A stretch of DNA of 64,000 bases from Mesorhizobium sp. 131-2-1 (GTDB lineage Bacteria > Pseudomonadota > Alphaproteobacteria > Rhizobiales > Rhizobiaceae), in the NCBI RefSeq assembly GCF_016756535.1, contig NZ_AP023247.1, positions 5,704,501 to 5,768,500 of the forward strand, written 5' to 3'. The notes under the pieces were generated by a model, which did no database searches, was not told the origin of the DNA, and was given only the letters and a program-made list of their open reading frames with translations. Positions within the stretch are counted from its first letter, which is position 1. Each line of letters starts with the position of its first letter. The position numbers were made by a program, and so were the translations under genes. Positions 42,559-52,359 of this stretch are shown here, one piece after another.

Positions 42559-44772
42559 TCACGGAGACACCGAGAAATACCAGACTGTGACGGAATCCGG
42601 CCAAGCATACTCGTCCTGGGTATCGCCCCTCCCTTGGGGATTGCGATAGACTGGCCCGCAGAACTTGCGGCCGAGCAAGGTCGCGGCGGATTGTGTGCAG
42701 AAGAGGTTATCCTCGACAGTGAACGTACCTGCGATCATGCCGTTTTGCGAGCTCACGGCGAAATCTCCGTTTGCGCTCAGTTCCATGACGAACGGCGCAC
42801 CATTGTGTTGATGTCCGACCCACGTCTGATCGCCCGTTAGGGCTCGGATCGCGGCGGCGCCCATGCGGTCCTCCTCCCGCCCACGAAAATCGAAGCTCCG
42901 CTCGGGAATCCCCGCGGCGCGAAGGGCGTCCAGCCGGTGATCGAGGTCCGCTTGCCGCCGATGGTGGGCGTAAACGACACGATAACCAGCGAGGTTCTGT
43001 TCGGGTACCTTTTTCAGGATTGCTGCAGCCGCATCGTGCGCCTCGGACATGCGGCCAAGCCGCGCATTTGCCATGGCCAGCGTTTCGAGACCAAGGTCGC
43101 TGCGCTCTTCCGGCTGGACCGCGCTCAGCGCCTGCAAAGCCTTCTCGTACTGATGGTTCATGTAGAGCACGAAGCCGTAATAGTCGAAGACCTGGGCGCG
43201 CGGCTTGGGATCGAGCTGCAGCACGCGTTCCATCGCCGCCAGCGCCTCCGGGTTCTGTCCAGCGTAGGTGAGCACGATCGCCTGATTGAGCTCCGCCTCC
43301 GCCCCGTTCGGGTCCAGGGCGACGGCCTTTTGGACCGACGCGATCGCCTGGTCCCATTCGCTATCCAGCATCTGCAGAATGCCGAGCACAGCATAGGCGC
43401 GCGAGGACTGGGGATTGAGCTCCAGCGCTCGCCCTGCCGCTTCATAGGCGCGCTGCCGTGCCACGGCGCTTAGCATGAGGCGCTGGAAGTCGAACCCAAG
43501 CACGTCCACGGTGGCCCGGGCGTAGCCCGAATAGGCGTCCGCGAAAGCAGGATCGAGCTTGATGGCCTTTTGATACAGGGACAGAGCTTCCCCGATAGAC
43601 CTGAAGTCGACCGCATACGCATTTTGCTCGGCGCGGGTATAGAAGTCGTATGCTTCGAGATTCCGGGTCGGTAGGCGAGCAATCTGTGCTTTTTCACCTT
43701 CCGTCAGGCGCACCGACAGAGCCTCGACGATGCGCCCGATCAATTCGTCCTGAAGCGCGAATATCCCGGAATAGTCGCGGTCGTAACGCTCGGCCCAGAT
43801 GTTGCTTCCCGTTTTGGCGTCGCTGAGCTGGACATTAATCCGGACCAAATCTCCCTGCCGACGGACGCTGCCCTCGACCACGTAGCGGACGTTCAACTGC
43901 TCCGCGATCTTGTCGATATCGAGGGATTGATCCTTGAACGAGAACGCTGAGTTGCGGGCGATCACGAGCAGCCCCGAAATCTTCGAGAGGTCGGTGATGA
44001 GATCGTCTGCGAGCCCCTCAGCAAAATAGTCCTGGCCCGCCTTCTCGCCGAGATCGGTAAACGGCAACACGGCGATGGAAGGCTTGCCCGCCGCCGAACC
44101 GGCCAGATTGGAACCGTGGCCAGACAGGAGGGCAACCGCCTGTGGCCAAAACATGCCCGCCATCAGTGCCAGAAAGAGCGCCGCAGCCCCGATACTCACA
44201 GGCCATCGCTGAGAGCGCGACTTCCTGGTCCCTCCTGTCTGATCCAGCAGCACGCGATACGCGCGAACCCGCTCTGGAATGTTCTTGAGGCGCTGTTCAC
44301 CGAGCGACTTGAAAGTCAGGCCGAGTTTGTTGTGGGCCTGGTCGTAGGCCGTTCCCGAGATGACGATGCCGCCCGGGTCGCTCAGTCCTTCCAGACGCGC
44401 CGCTATGTTGACGCCGTCGCCGTAGAAGTCGTCCTTGTCAGTGATCACGTCACCAAGGTTGATCCCGATGCGGAAAACGATCCAGGCATCCTCGGGAAGG
44501 CCGAGGTTCTGCTGCGCGGTGGCCCGCTGGATTTCAACGGCGCATGCCACGGCATCAACGACGCTCTCGAACGCGACCAAAGCGCCATCGCCCATGAGCT
44601 TGACGATGCGGCCATGGTAGCCCTCGATCGAGGGGTCGATGAATTCTCCCCGTAGCGCCTTGAGCCGCGAGAGTGTGCCCGTCTCGTCCAGCCCCATCAG
44701 CCGGCTATACCCCACCACGTCGGCGGCGAGGATAGCGACCAGCTTTCGTTCCAGATGTTGAGCCCGCTCCAT
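42559..44772 (-). CDS. Class III adenylate/guanylate cyclase with FlgO-like and TPR domains
   Basis: A 737-residue signalling protein. Residues 1-170 are a class III cyclase domain with metal-binding Asp in LVAILAADVVGYSRLMG and LMGDGALVAFE, and the transition-state Asn/Arg in GDGVNIAARLEGL, so it looks active. A transmembrane helix (VSIGAAALFLALMAGMFWPQ, about 192-211) follows, then a TolB-N/FlgO-like domain (IAVLPFTDLGEKAGQDYFAE, LLVIARNSAFSFK, VRINVQLSDAKTGSNIWAER). TPR repeats cover about 370-600, and the C-terminal segment has two Cys (LFCTQSAATL, RKFCGPVYRN). It converges on the YHS gene. It is a paralogue of the gene at 61338. Confidence 0.88.
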   Translation of the reverse strand: MERAQHLERKLVAILAADVVGYSRLMGLDETGTLSRLKALRGEFIDPSIEGYHGRIVKLMGDGALVAFESVVDAVACAVEIQRATAQQNLGLPEDAWIVFRIGINLGDVITDKDDFYGDGVNIAARLEGLSDPGGIVISGTAYDQAHNKLGLTFKSLGEQRLKNIPERVRAYRVLLDQTGGTRKSRSQRWPVSIGAAALFLALMAGMFWPQAVALLSGHGSNLAGSAAGKPSIAVLPFTDLGEKAGQDYFAEGLADDLITDLSKISGLLVIARNSAFSFKDQSLDIDKIAEQLNVRYVVEGSVRRQGDLVRINVQLSDAKTGSNIWAERYDRDYSGIFALQDELIGRIVEALSVRLTEGEKAQIARLPTRNLEAYDFYTRAEQNAYAVDFRSIGEALSLYQKAIKLDPAFADAYSGYARATVDVLGFDFQRLMLSAVARQRAYEAAGRALELNPQSSRAYAVLGILQMLDSEWDQAIASVQKAVALDPNGAEAELNQAIVLTYAGQNPEALAAMERVLQLDPKPRAQVFDYYGFVLYMNHQYEKALQALSAVQPEERSDLGLETLAMANARLGRMSEAHDAAAAILKKVPEQNLAGYRVVYAHHRRQADLDHRLDALRAAGIPERSFDFRGREEDRMGAAAIRALTGDQTWVGHQHNGAPFVMELSANGDFAVSSQNGMIAGTFTVEDNLFCTQSAATLLGRKFCGPVYRNPQGRGDTQDEYAWPDSVTVWYFSVSP

Positions 44773-45072
44773 TGCCCATGACTATAGGGAAAGCCCCGTG
44801 GCAAGACCATATGAGCGGCCAAGGAGCTGGAACCCTCGAATGCTGCCCGTCGAGCATCAGACTAAAGGATCGAAACGTCGAGTCATGCACGATAAATGAG
44901 GCGCTTCACATACTTTCAACGTCCTCTTCGGGGCCGTTAGCAGGCGATCTGGTCTCGGGATGATTGCGCTACTAAGCCGACCTCCATCGACCGTCACGCC
45001 GCTTGCTCTGCGCCGGAGCCTGACCTTTTTCGGTTCGCGTGGAAGGCAAAGCAACCGTCAAAAGGCAGTCTG
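44773..45072. other. Intergenic region without a convincing gene
   Basis: About 300 bp between the cyclase start and the RpiR remnant. It contains the cyclase promoter, not identified. No frame has similarity to a family. Confidence 0.45.
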
Positions 45073-45740
45073 TTACCGGCCGTGTTGGGCAGTGACTGTT
45101 GGTGTACGAGGGCTGTTGGGGTCCTGTTGAAGTCTGCCCGCCAATGCCACCGTCAAAGCTTGAGCAAGGCACATCGGCGCCGCGAGCGAGCGCGAGAACG
45201 TATATTCGTGCTCCGGCACGCAAAAGCACCGATGCCGAATTGCCAGCGGCGACAAGGTGCTGTCGGAAATCGCGATGATCGGCACCTTCGCTCCACTTGC
45301 TCGACCACATTGACCACTTCCGTAAAAGCGGAAGGAGACGGCAAATAGAAGGTCCGCTGCGTAATCGTGCGCGCCATGTAAGTGGCGAGGCCACTGTTTG
45401 GGTACGAGCTGGACGCACGCTTGCCAAGCATGGTCAAAACGTATCGCAGCAGATCGACGACCGGCGCGAGCGCAGCTGGCCTATCAGGTATATCGTATAG
45501 CTCTTCTGAAGCAGGATCGACGGCGTCGACGATTTTTGTCGGCCGAAACATCGGCAAGGAGGTCCCGCAGCGATGCGATGTCTCGCACGACCAGAACTCG
45601 CAGGAATCCGAGTTCGCTACGATCCTCGCGAGAACCCAATTCCGCTTCGAGGGCCAGCATCCTTGCTTCGAAGCCGGGCGCTGCGGTGGAGAGCCGGTTT
45701 TGAAACAGACCTTGAAGCTCCTTGAAGTCCGAATCGGAGC
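45073..45740 (-). pseudogene. Decayed RpiR/MurR-family transcriptional regulator
   Basis: Across shifting minus-strand frames one reads DFKELQGLFQNRLSTAAPGF, then ADKIVDAVD-like and YTIYLIG-like pieces, PVVDLLRYVLTMLGKRA, PNSGLATYMARTITQR, EVVNVVEQVERR, and finally PIIAISDSTLSPLA and EHEYTFSRSLAAPMCLAQAL. These are the linker and SIS sugar-phosphate domain of an RpiR regulator. The N-terminal helix-turn-helix is missing and there are several frameshifts, so it is non-functional. Confidence 0.75.
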
Positions 45741-46165
45741 GTACGGATGAGACGTCATGGCATAGAGCACGGGTCAGGATTTGCGCCGACCCGCGCCTCC
45801 AAGGCTCTCAGTTGCCCGAAACTCTGAGAGCTTCAGCTTTGGCAGCCGAGCAAAGCTTTTTGCTGCGTCCCGACACCACTCCTGTCTGGAATAATATCAC
45901 TGGTTTGTACGGACGGCGTGACGACCTGGATCACAGCCAATGCCGTTTCCAGAGATCGCGATTCTGGTGATCCGCGTGCACCACCGTTGCGTAACAGTCA
46001 TCTCGGGACAAGTGGACCCTTGGCGAACTTGGGGCGAGAACTAGGATCATTACGGGGTGAACGATAGTGCTGTTCGTCAAACGCGAGTGAGTGAAATACC
46101 TTACGCAGCGCGTGCAGCGAGCGCGAGATACAGTGAAATACAGTCCGATGGAAAGGAGGCCAATC
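45741..46165. other. Intergenic region without a convincing gene
   Basis: About 425 bp between the RpiR remnant and the VOC gene. AT content rises around 45890-46090. No gene or clear signal was found apart from the ribosome site of the next gene. Confidence 0.45.
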
Positions 46166-46543
46166 ATGCCGTATAACCCGTCGATCGTGCCTTATTTCAG
46201 TTACGTTGATGCAAAGGCGGCAATCAATTTTTTGAAGGAAGCATTCGGTCTGGAGCTAATTCAGTCCGTGCTTGGCAAGGATGGCAAGGTCATCCACGCC
46301 GAGATGCGATTCGGTAACGGCGTGATTATGATGGGGACTGTGGAAGCCAAACCGACGATGGGTGGCGCGGGTGTCTATCTCGTAGTCGATGACGTTGAGG
46401 GCCATCACAAACGTGCAGCGAAAATGGGGGCAACTATCGTCTATCCGCCAGAGGACACGGGTTTCGGAACCCGCCGGTATCGTGCTTTCGACTGTGAGGG
46501 CCACGAGTGGAGTTTTGGCACCTATCGGCCTGTGGCCGGATGA
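46166..46543 (+). CDS. VOC (glyoxalase/bleomycin-resistance fold) family protein
   Basis: A 125-residue single-module VOC protein of the PhnB/YdeM style: SIVPYFSYVDAKAAINFLKE, AFGLELIQSVLGKDGKVIHA, EMRFGNGVIMMG, GAGVYLVVDDVEGHHKRAAK, GATIVYPPEDTGFGTRRYRA and FDCEGHEWSFGTY. The conserved His of IHAEMRFG and Glu of CEGHEWSF are in metal-ligand positions. The ATG at 46166 has a perfect AAAGGAGG nine bases upstream, which decides against the longer frame from 46091. The substrate is unknown. Confidence 0.85.
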   Translation: MPYNPSIVPYFSYVDAKAAINFLKEAFGLELIQSVLGKDGKVIHAEMRFGNGVIMMGTVEAKPTMGGAGVYLVVDDVEGHHKRAAKMGATIVYPPEDTGFGTRRYRAFDCEGHEWSFGTYRPVAG

Positions 46544-46839
46544 GCCCAGGGCGCGCAAATCAGCTTTTAGCCGATTTGCAGGGTCGGCAAAGTCGCGGCG
46601 GAAGGAAGGTCGCGCCTCCACCAGCGTTTGTCGCGATGAGTAGGCCTCCCACGCGAGAGCCCGTCCGAGGGCCAACTTAGACGAGCTCTCTGCCAGGGAG
46701 TGCCCGGCAGACGACGCACAGGGTCTCGGCCAATACGCCGCCAATGCACCAACGATCTGGCCAGTCGAGGGTTGCAAGCCTTGCCGGTGAGTGATGGCCT
46801 CAAGCACGGACTGGTTGTACGCTGCCGGTATCCTCCAAC
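46544..46839. other. Region without a convincing gene
   Basis: About 296 bp between the VOC gene and the GAF-PAS pseudogene. Frames exist on both strands but without recognisable similarity. It may contain further decayed sequence. Confidence 0.4.
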
Positions 46840-47744
46840 TCTAACGGAGCGAGTGCGGGCAGAGACTCGCAAGGCGGTGCTCTCCGAGCTAAGCGACGCT
46901 ATTCGCGCCACAGAGAACTCCGACGATCTTGCATACAAGGCTGCCGAAATCCTGGGCCGTGCGCTGGGTGTTAGCCGGGTCGGTTACGCCGCCATCGATC
47001 CTGACGCTGAAACACTACATGTAGCGAGAGACTGGAACGCTCCCGGCGTCGAATCGCTTGCGGGTGTGCTCAGACTTCGCGACTACGGACCCCTTCATCG
47101 ACAGTCTTAAACGGGACGAGTTCATCTCGATCTCCGATGCGCGAGATGATCACCGCACTTCGGCGGCGGCCGAGGCGCTTGAGGAGCGCAGCGCGCGGTC
47201 GTTCGTCATCATGCCAGTGGTCGAAAAGGGTCGCTTGGGCGCGGGTGCTCTACGTCAACCATGCCCACGTGCGGAACTGGACCGCGGATGAGCTGGCTCT
47301 GGTCAAGGATGTCGGTGAACGAACGCGATCCGCGGTCGAACGGAGCCGCACCAACATAGTTCTGCGCGAAAGCGAAAAGCGCTATCGCAGTTTGTTCGAA
47401 AGCGTCGAGCAGGGTCCTGCGTTTTCGACTTGGTGTTCGACGACGCGGGCCATCCCGTGAAGTGAATCCCGCCTTAGAGGAACAGCCGGGCTTGATCGAT
47501 GCGACCGGGCGGCGGATTAGCGAGATTGCGTCGGGCTACGACCAGCGCTGGTATGATCTGTATGGAGAGGTCGCTCTCAGCGGCGTACCGCTACTCATGG
47601 AGGACTGCGCTCAGGGGCTGGGCCGTTGGTACGAAATCTACCTATCGGGTCGGCGAGCCCGAACAGCGCCGCGCGGTAGTCCTGTTTAATGACGTGTCGG
47701 TACACCAGTCCTTCAATGAAGCCCTCAGGCACTCACGACGATAA
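46840..47744 (+). pseudogene. Frameshifted GAF-PAS sensor (histidine-kinase-type N-terminus)
   Basis: Successive plus-strand frames give LTERVRAETRKAVLSELSDA, DDLAYKAAEILGRALGVSRV and GYAAIDPDAETLHVARDW (GAF). A shift leads to DPFIDSLKRDEFISISDARD, then VLYVNHAHVRNWTADELALV and RSAVERSRTNIVLRESEKRY (GAF end into PAS). Another shift leads to NPALEEQPGLIDATGRRISE and DQRWYDLYGEVALSGVPLLM, and finally EPEQRRAVVLFNDVSVHQSF. At least three frameshifts occur and no kinase domain follows. The original was probably a phytochrome-like sensory kinase. Confidence 0.75.
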
Positions 47745-47761
47745 CCTAACCGAAACGAAAC

Positions 47762-48724
47762 CTATTCGGGCCCTCGATATTGCGAACGCATAATATCGCA
47801 GACTTGTTCGAATGCCCACGCAAGGCCAGCGTCCGTCGTCACCGCCTTCTGCGCTACGACACTGATCGGCGCGTGGCCGGTGGCGATAGGGAGGTCAACG
47901 CTAACCAAGCCAAAGCGCGATCGATGTTGAGCGACCAGCCCGGCAGGCAATGCGGCAATAAGGTCGGACCCGCCGACGACCGGCAGCGCCATCATGAAGC
48001 TCGGTACTGTCAGCGCGACTCGCCGCGAAAGTCCCCTTGCCCCCAGCGCTTCATCAACCAACCCCTTACGGTCACCAGTCGCTGATACCAGCACGTGGTT
48101 CATCGTGCAGTATCGTTCAAGCGACGGCTGCTCGGCGAATGGATGGCCCTTGCGCATCGCGACCACAAAGCGCTCCTTAACGATTGGGCAGCTGACGAAG
48201 CGCGGCGGCAGATCGCCGAGTGGTGCAACCGCTATGTCAATGATGCCGGCGTCGATTTCAGAAAGCACGGGCCGCCAAGTTCGTTCAATCGGGCCGCCCC
48301 TCCTGTAGGGCAGCATCTGCAACAGGGTTAAATCGACGCCGGGAGCAGCCTCGCGTAATCTGGCCAGCAGCGGCGGCAAGAAGACGGCTGAAAGCCCATC
48401 CGCGGCGCCGATGGTAAAACAGCGGTTCGAGTTTTCTGGGCGAAACGGCTCTGCCGCCATCACCACTCGCCGCACCTGAGCTAGTATGCTTGCAATGGGC
48501 TCAGCGACCTCGAGAGCACGCGACGTAGGCACGACGCCCTTCGGAGTCTTCACGAACAGCTGATCATTGAGCAATTTGCGCAGCCGTCGCAGACCGTGGC
48601 TGACCGCGGACGGCGACAGCCGCAGGCGATCCCCCGCTCGGGCGACGTGCTGCTCCTGCAACACGACCTCGAACAATTTCAGCAGATTGAGATCGGCACG
48701 GGATAGGTCGATTTCATTCAGCAT
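47762..48724 (-). CDS. LysR-family regulator (NodD/SyrM-like subgroup)
   Basis: A 320-residue LysR-type regulator. The HTH segment DLNLLKLFEVVLQEQHVARA, LRLSPSAVSHGLRRLRKLLN and DQLFVKTPKGVVPTSRALEV is of the NodD/LeuO-like subgroup. The effector domain has FTIGAADGLSAVFLPPLLAR, IDIAVAPLGDLPPRFV and SDLIAALPAGLVAQHR. It is divergent from the cupin gene at 48936, with about 210 bp between them, so it probably regulates the cupin/acetyltransferase pair. The ligand is unknown. Confidence 0.9.
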   Translation of the reverse strand: MLNEIDLSRADLNLLKLFEVVLQEQHVARAGDRLRLSPSAVSHGLRRLRKLLNDQLFVKTPKGVVPTSRALEVAEPIASILAQVRRVVMAAEPFRPENSNRCFTIGAADGLSAVFLPPLLARLREAAPGVDLTLLQMLPYRRGGPIERTWRPVLSEIDAGIIDIAVAPLGDLPPRFVSCPIVKERFVVAMRKGHPFAEQPSLERYCTMNHVLVSATGDRKGLVDEALGARGLSRRVALTVPSFMMALPVVGGSDLIAALPAGLVAQHRSRFGLVSVDLPIATGHAPISVVAQKAVTTDAGLAWAFEQVCDIMRSQYRGPE

Positions 48725-48935
48725 CGTCCTGAATTGTTATCACTGGTTTCATCAGGACCCAAGGGCGATAACTGCATAAGGCAAAGGAAAAGGTTTCCGG
48801 TATTGAAGATTCTGAAACGCCGGATACCGTGCGGTTTGGCCGGCGTACTGGACCATCTTGGCCGGCGATGGCTGTCCGAGCAGCTAGTCGCTGGAGAGCT
48901 GTGCAACATCTATATGTCGCAGGGAACGCAGAGGC

Positions 48936-49388
48936 ATGCATGACGTCGCCAGTCAGGGGTACAGGCTGAACGCCGATGAGGGCGAGCGGCTGCGTTTCAG
49001 TGGTGCCGACTTCCTCGTCAAGGCTTCGGCCGATACCACCGGCGGCGCCTTTTCGATCGTCGAGGAGATCGATCCCCTGGATACGCCGCTTCACTGCCAT
49101 GCCAACGAGGACGAGCTGTTCTACGTGATCGAGGGCGAACATATCTTTCGCTGCGGTGACCACGAATTCCATGTCGGGCCGGGCGGGACGATGTTCGCTC
49201 CACGTGGTGTGCCACACGCGCATCGACGCATCGTGCCGCGCTCCGGCCGTTTTCTGACGATGACGTCGCCCGCCGGGTTCGAGGGCTTCTTCCGTGACCT
49301 TTCCCGGGCAGAGGCGGATGGCGCTTCAATGTCTGAAGCATATGCGGCGGCGGCTAGTAAGTACGGTATTACGTGGCTTAATCGATAG
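48936..49388 (+). CDS. Cupin-domain protein
   Basis: A 150-residue single-domain cupin. Motif 1 is TPLHCHANEDELFYVIEGEH (two His, Glu and a later His ligand set), and motif 2 is FAPRGVPHAHRRIVPRSGRF. The first part FSGADFLVKASADTTGGAFS is typical of cupin_2 proteins related to quercetin-dioxygenase-like enzymes. It may be an enzyme or a small-molecule sensor. Its start is divergent from the LysR gene, and the GNAT gene starts 22 bp downstream. Confidence 0.85.
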   Translation: MHDVASQGYRLNADEGERLRFSGADFLVKASADTTGGAFSIVEEIDPLDTPLHCHANEDELFYVIEGEHIFRCGDHEFHVGPGGTMFAPRGVPHAHRRIVPRSGRFLTMTSPAGFEGFFRDLSRAEADGASMSEAYAAAASKYGITWLNR

Positions 49389-49410
49389 AAAAACCGCCTT
49401 TGTCGATCTG

Positions 49411-49935
49411 ATGGAAACGACAGCGATGGACAATGTGTCAATCAACAGGGCCATACCCGCCGACGCGAAAGCTCTGGCGACCTTTGCGGCAAGATTATTT
49501 CGCGAGACCTACAGCGCCGATCTCACGCCATCTGACCTCGCGACCTACCTGTCCAGGAGCTTTGGCATCCGCCGACAGCAAGCCGAAATAACCGACCCTT
49601 TAGGTGCAGTTTTTGTCGCATCAGCTGATGGCGACATTGTTGGATATTCACATCTTGCTGCAGCGGATATCGAAGGGGCGCTGTTTCTCAACCGGCTTTA
49701 CGTGGATGCCAATTGGCGTGGACTAGGCCTTGCGTCTCGGCTGCTGGAAGAAGCGAAGCAAGAGTGCCGGCGGTGCGGAGTGAGCAGCCTGCGGTTGACT
49801 GTATACGAGAAGAACACGGGTGCCATTGCATTCTACAAACGATCGGGATTTATCGCAACGGGAACAACGACGTTTACCGTCGGTGAGGAGGTTCAGTGCG
49901 ACCTGGAAATGACGATGCCGGTGCCTCAGCATTGA
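49411..49935 (+). CDS. GNAT-family N-acetyltransferase
   Basis: A 174-residue acetyltransferase. The acetyl-CoA binding motif A is FLNRLYVDANWRGLGLASRL (R-G-x-G-x-A), and motif B is LRLTVYEKNTGAIAFYKRSG. The N-terminal SINRAIPADAKALATFAARL fits the RimI-like general GNAT fold. The acceptor is unknown. The start could be 49411 or 49426 (MDNVS). It lies 22 bp after the cupin gene, probably in the same transcript. Confidence 0.87.
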   Translation: METTAMDNVSINRAIPADAKALATFAARLFRETYSADLTPSDLATYLSRSFGIRRQQAEITDPLGAVFVASADGDIVGYSHLAAADIEGALFLNRLYVDANWRGLGLASRLLEEAKQECRRCGVSSLRLTVYEKNTGAIAFYKRSGFIATGTTTFTVGEEVQCDLEMTMPVPQH

Positions 49936-50315
49936 CCGAGAACAAGCGGACAGATCGTTGCAGCACTATCGACACTCCTGAACCAGTCCTCGTAGTCTGT
50001 CAAATATACAAAACGCAATAGTTGAGGTCCTTACACGCGGCGATTGGCATGCCGCGGTTAAGCTTGGACAAGCTAATCGTCTATAAATGTAGCAATTGCT
50101 AGTCTAAAGGCGCTCACCACGCGCATAGACGGTACTGCAAGGGTGACACGCGGTCTGGCGATTAGGCCCGGCGGTCAAACCCCGAGCCGCCCGCCATGTG
50201 AAGCGAGCTCTCGTCGCCAACCGTGCATGGTATTAGCGAGTTCATGACCTGAAGCCGCGCCCCAAGGCTCCAGCTTGCGCTCCTTACGGAGTGGCCATGC
50301 CAGTTTCTCCATCTC
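49936..50315. other. Intergenic region between convergent genes
   Basis: About 380 bp, AT-richer around 49990-50110. No gene, hairpin with T run, or repeat could be supported. Confidence 0.45.
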
Positions 50316-51863
50316 CTACTCTGGCAGGCCCAACCTTTGACAACCCGCCGCGAGCTTGTCCGCAAGTTCCGAGACCATGAGCTCCGAGAACATCCGGTAG
50401 CGGAACATCGGTTCCATCTGCAGACCAGCTCGCACCAACGAGTTGGCATCGGACAACTGTCCGGACATAGCCAGCGCGGCCGCAGCAGCGAAATAGAGCG
50501 AACTAAAGTTCGGATTGAGCTGCAGCGCTGTCTGCAAGTGCAAAGCCGCGTCGACATACCGCTCAGTTTGAATCGCTGCCGCGCCTAGCGCGAAGTGGGC
50601 CTGGTAGGCAAGGAAGTCGAAGGGGCTTAGCCGTAACGCCCGCTCAGCGAGAGCAGTAGCAACAGTCGGACGACCCGCGAATGCATTTGTGAGCGATCCG
50701 AGATACATCGCCGTGGCACAAGAGGGATTCTGTTGAAGGGCACGCTCAATCGCGGCCAGGCCGGCCGCATGATCCTTGCTCAACATGGTTGTGACGAAAC
50801 CCGCGGTTGCGAGGGCAGTCGCGTCATCCGTGCTGCTGGCGAGTGCAGCACGAGCGTGCCGAATGGCAGCCAACTTGTCGGTCTCGCTGAAACCGCCCCG
50901 CGCGAAGCACCATTCGTGACACCAAGAAAGCAGGGCATGAGCGGCTGCATAGTTGGGATCAATCCGCAGGGCACTCTCGAGATACTGCATGGCGACGTGC
51001 GCATCAGCAGGCATCTGCGACGCTGTGTATGGCACCGCTCGAAGATATAGATCGTAAGCATCCAGGTTTTCGGGATGCTTTCGCCGGGACCGCTGTATCT
51101 CGGATTTTTGGACACTCGGCTCGACGACAGCAACCACCTTTTCGGTGATGGCGTCTTGCAGTTCGAAAACGTCCATGAGGTCGCCGTCGAAGTGCTCGGC
51201 CCAGAGATGTGTACCGGTGGCGGCATCCAGCAGCTCGGCATTAATTCGCAGACGACTGCCGGCCTTTCGCACCCCACCTTCCAGCACGTACCGGACACCT
51301 AGCTCCCGCCCAACTTGACGAACTTCAACGGACTTGCCTTTGTAGACAAAGCTGGAGTTGCGGGCGATTACCAGCAGCCACTTGATCCTCGAAAGGCCGG
51401 TAATGATGTCGGCCACCATCCCGTCGGCAAAATAGTCTTGGGCGGCATCATCACTGAGATTAGAAAACGGGAGCACGGCGATTGACGGCCGACTGTCGGC
51501 CTCTGTGTCTTGAATTCTCGTCGCGCGGTCGGGAGCTGTTGTTGCTGAGCGTTCTACTGGACCTGTGAAGCGATAGCCTACGCGGGGAATCGTCGCGATC
51601 CAGTCCCTGCCGCTGGGCGGTTGTGCCAGCAGCTTGCGCACCGCCGAAATCTGGACTGCAAGATTGCCTTCTTCGACCGACGCCCCCTGCCATGCCGCCT
51701 CGATGAGATCCGCTTTGCTCAGCACTTGGCCTGGGCGCTCAAGGAGAGCAGCGAGTAGGCGGACCGCTCGATAGCTTATCGCCACCGGCTCCCCTTGGCA
51801 GAGCAGCGAGCCCGCCTGAGCGTCAAGCACGAAAGGTCCAAACGCAAGCTGTTGCCCCGACAT
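50316..51863 (-). CDS. OmpR-type winged-helix regulator with FlgO-like and TPR domains (CadC-like)
   Basis: A 515-residue protein. Residues 1-100 are a Trans_reg_C DNA-binding domain (FGPFVLDAQAGSLLCQGEPV, LLAALLERPGQVLSKADLIE, VQISAVRKLLAQPPSGRDWI, TIPRVGYRF). Then comes a TolB-N/FlgO-like domain (IAVLPFSNLSDDAAQDYFAD, LLVIARNSSFVYKGKSVEVR, LRINAELLDAATGTHLWAEH), and TPR repeats fill the rest. The middle and C-terminal parts are paralogous to the two cyclases at 42559 and 61338; only the output domain differs. No transmembrane helix is evident, unlike CadC. ATG at 51863 or GTG at 51869 are both possible. Confidence 0.87.
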   Translation of the reverse strand: MSGQQLAFGPFVLDAQAGSLLCQGEPVAISYRAVRLLAALLERPGQVLSKADLIEAAWQGASVEEGNLAVQISAVRKLLAQPPSGRDWIATIPRVGYRFTGPVERSATTAPDRATRIQDTEADSRPSIAVLPFSNLSDDAAQDYFADGMVADIITGLSRIKWLLVIARNSSFVYKGKSVEVRQVGRELGVRYVLEGGVRKAGSRLRINAELLDAATGTHLWAEHFDGDLMDVFELQDAITEKVVAVVEPSVQKSEIQRSRRKHPENLDAYDLYLRAVPYTASQMPADAHVAMQYLESALRIDPNYAAAHALLSWCHEWCFARGGFSETDKLAAIRHARAALASSTDDATALATAGFVTTMLSKDHAAGLAAIERALQQNPSCATAMYLGSLTNAFAGRPTVATALAERALRLSPFDFLAYQAHFALGAAAIQTERYVDAALHLQTALQLNPNFSSLYFAAAAALAMSGQLSDANSLVRAGLQMEPMFRYRMFSELMVSELADKLAAGCQRLGLPE

Positions 51864-51968
51864 GAGCACGGTTTATAACTTTTCGCCGCCTTTCGGAACT
51901 ATTTAGCGAGCGCTCAAAGACTCGCGCCAACAGCCCGGTCATCTTTCTCCCGCAGAGGAGAGTCAGTG

Positions 51969-52181
51969 ATGATCCAAATTCCCTCCAACCTTGATCCCGA
52001 TGGCAGTGAGAATCTAGCCAGACCGTCCATGTTCGCCCGGTCCGGGCGCGAAGTAGAGTTCCAAGACGCGCTTGATCGGTATTTGGCCGACTATAGAAAG
52101 CAGCGGGCTCTGACAACTCAGCCGCACGCTTTCCGCCTTGGAGCGAGTTTGCCTTTGGCGCGTAGGTCGCTAATTGGCTAG
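51969..52181 (+). CDS. Small hypothetical protein
   Basis: A 70-residue frame (MIQIPSNLDPDGSENLARPS, EVEFQDALDRYLADYRKQRA). It is preceded by GAGGAGAGTCA, a fair ribosome site. It is divergent from the winged-helix regulator at 51863, which could control it. No family is recognised; a GTG at 51966 is also possible. Confidence 0.45.
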   Translation: MIQIPSNLDPDGSENLARPSMFARSGREVEFQDALDRYLADYRKQRALTTQPHAFRLGASLPLARRSLIG

Positions 52182-52359
52182 GAAGGAAATTGGGTGCGAG
52201 AAATGAGTCGTCCGCGCAATCAGGCCAGACCCTGCCATGGCCCGGCCATTCTCAGGTATCGTCGCGTTAGAGCGCTGGGCACAAGCACGCTACCGCAAAA
52301 ATCGCAAAGCGCTGTCGGACCGTCCGTCTCTTAGCAATCAGCTCGCCTGTTCACTTGAA

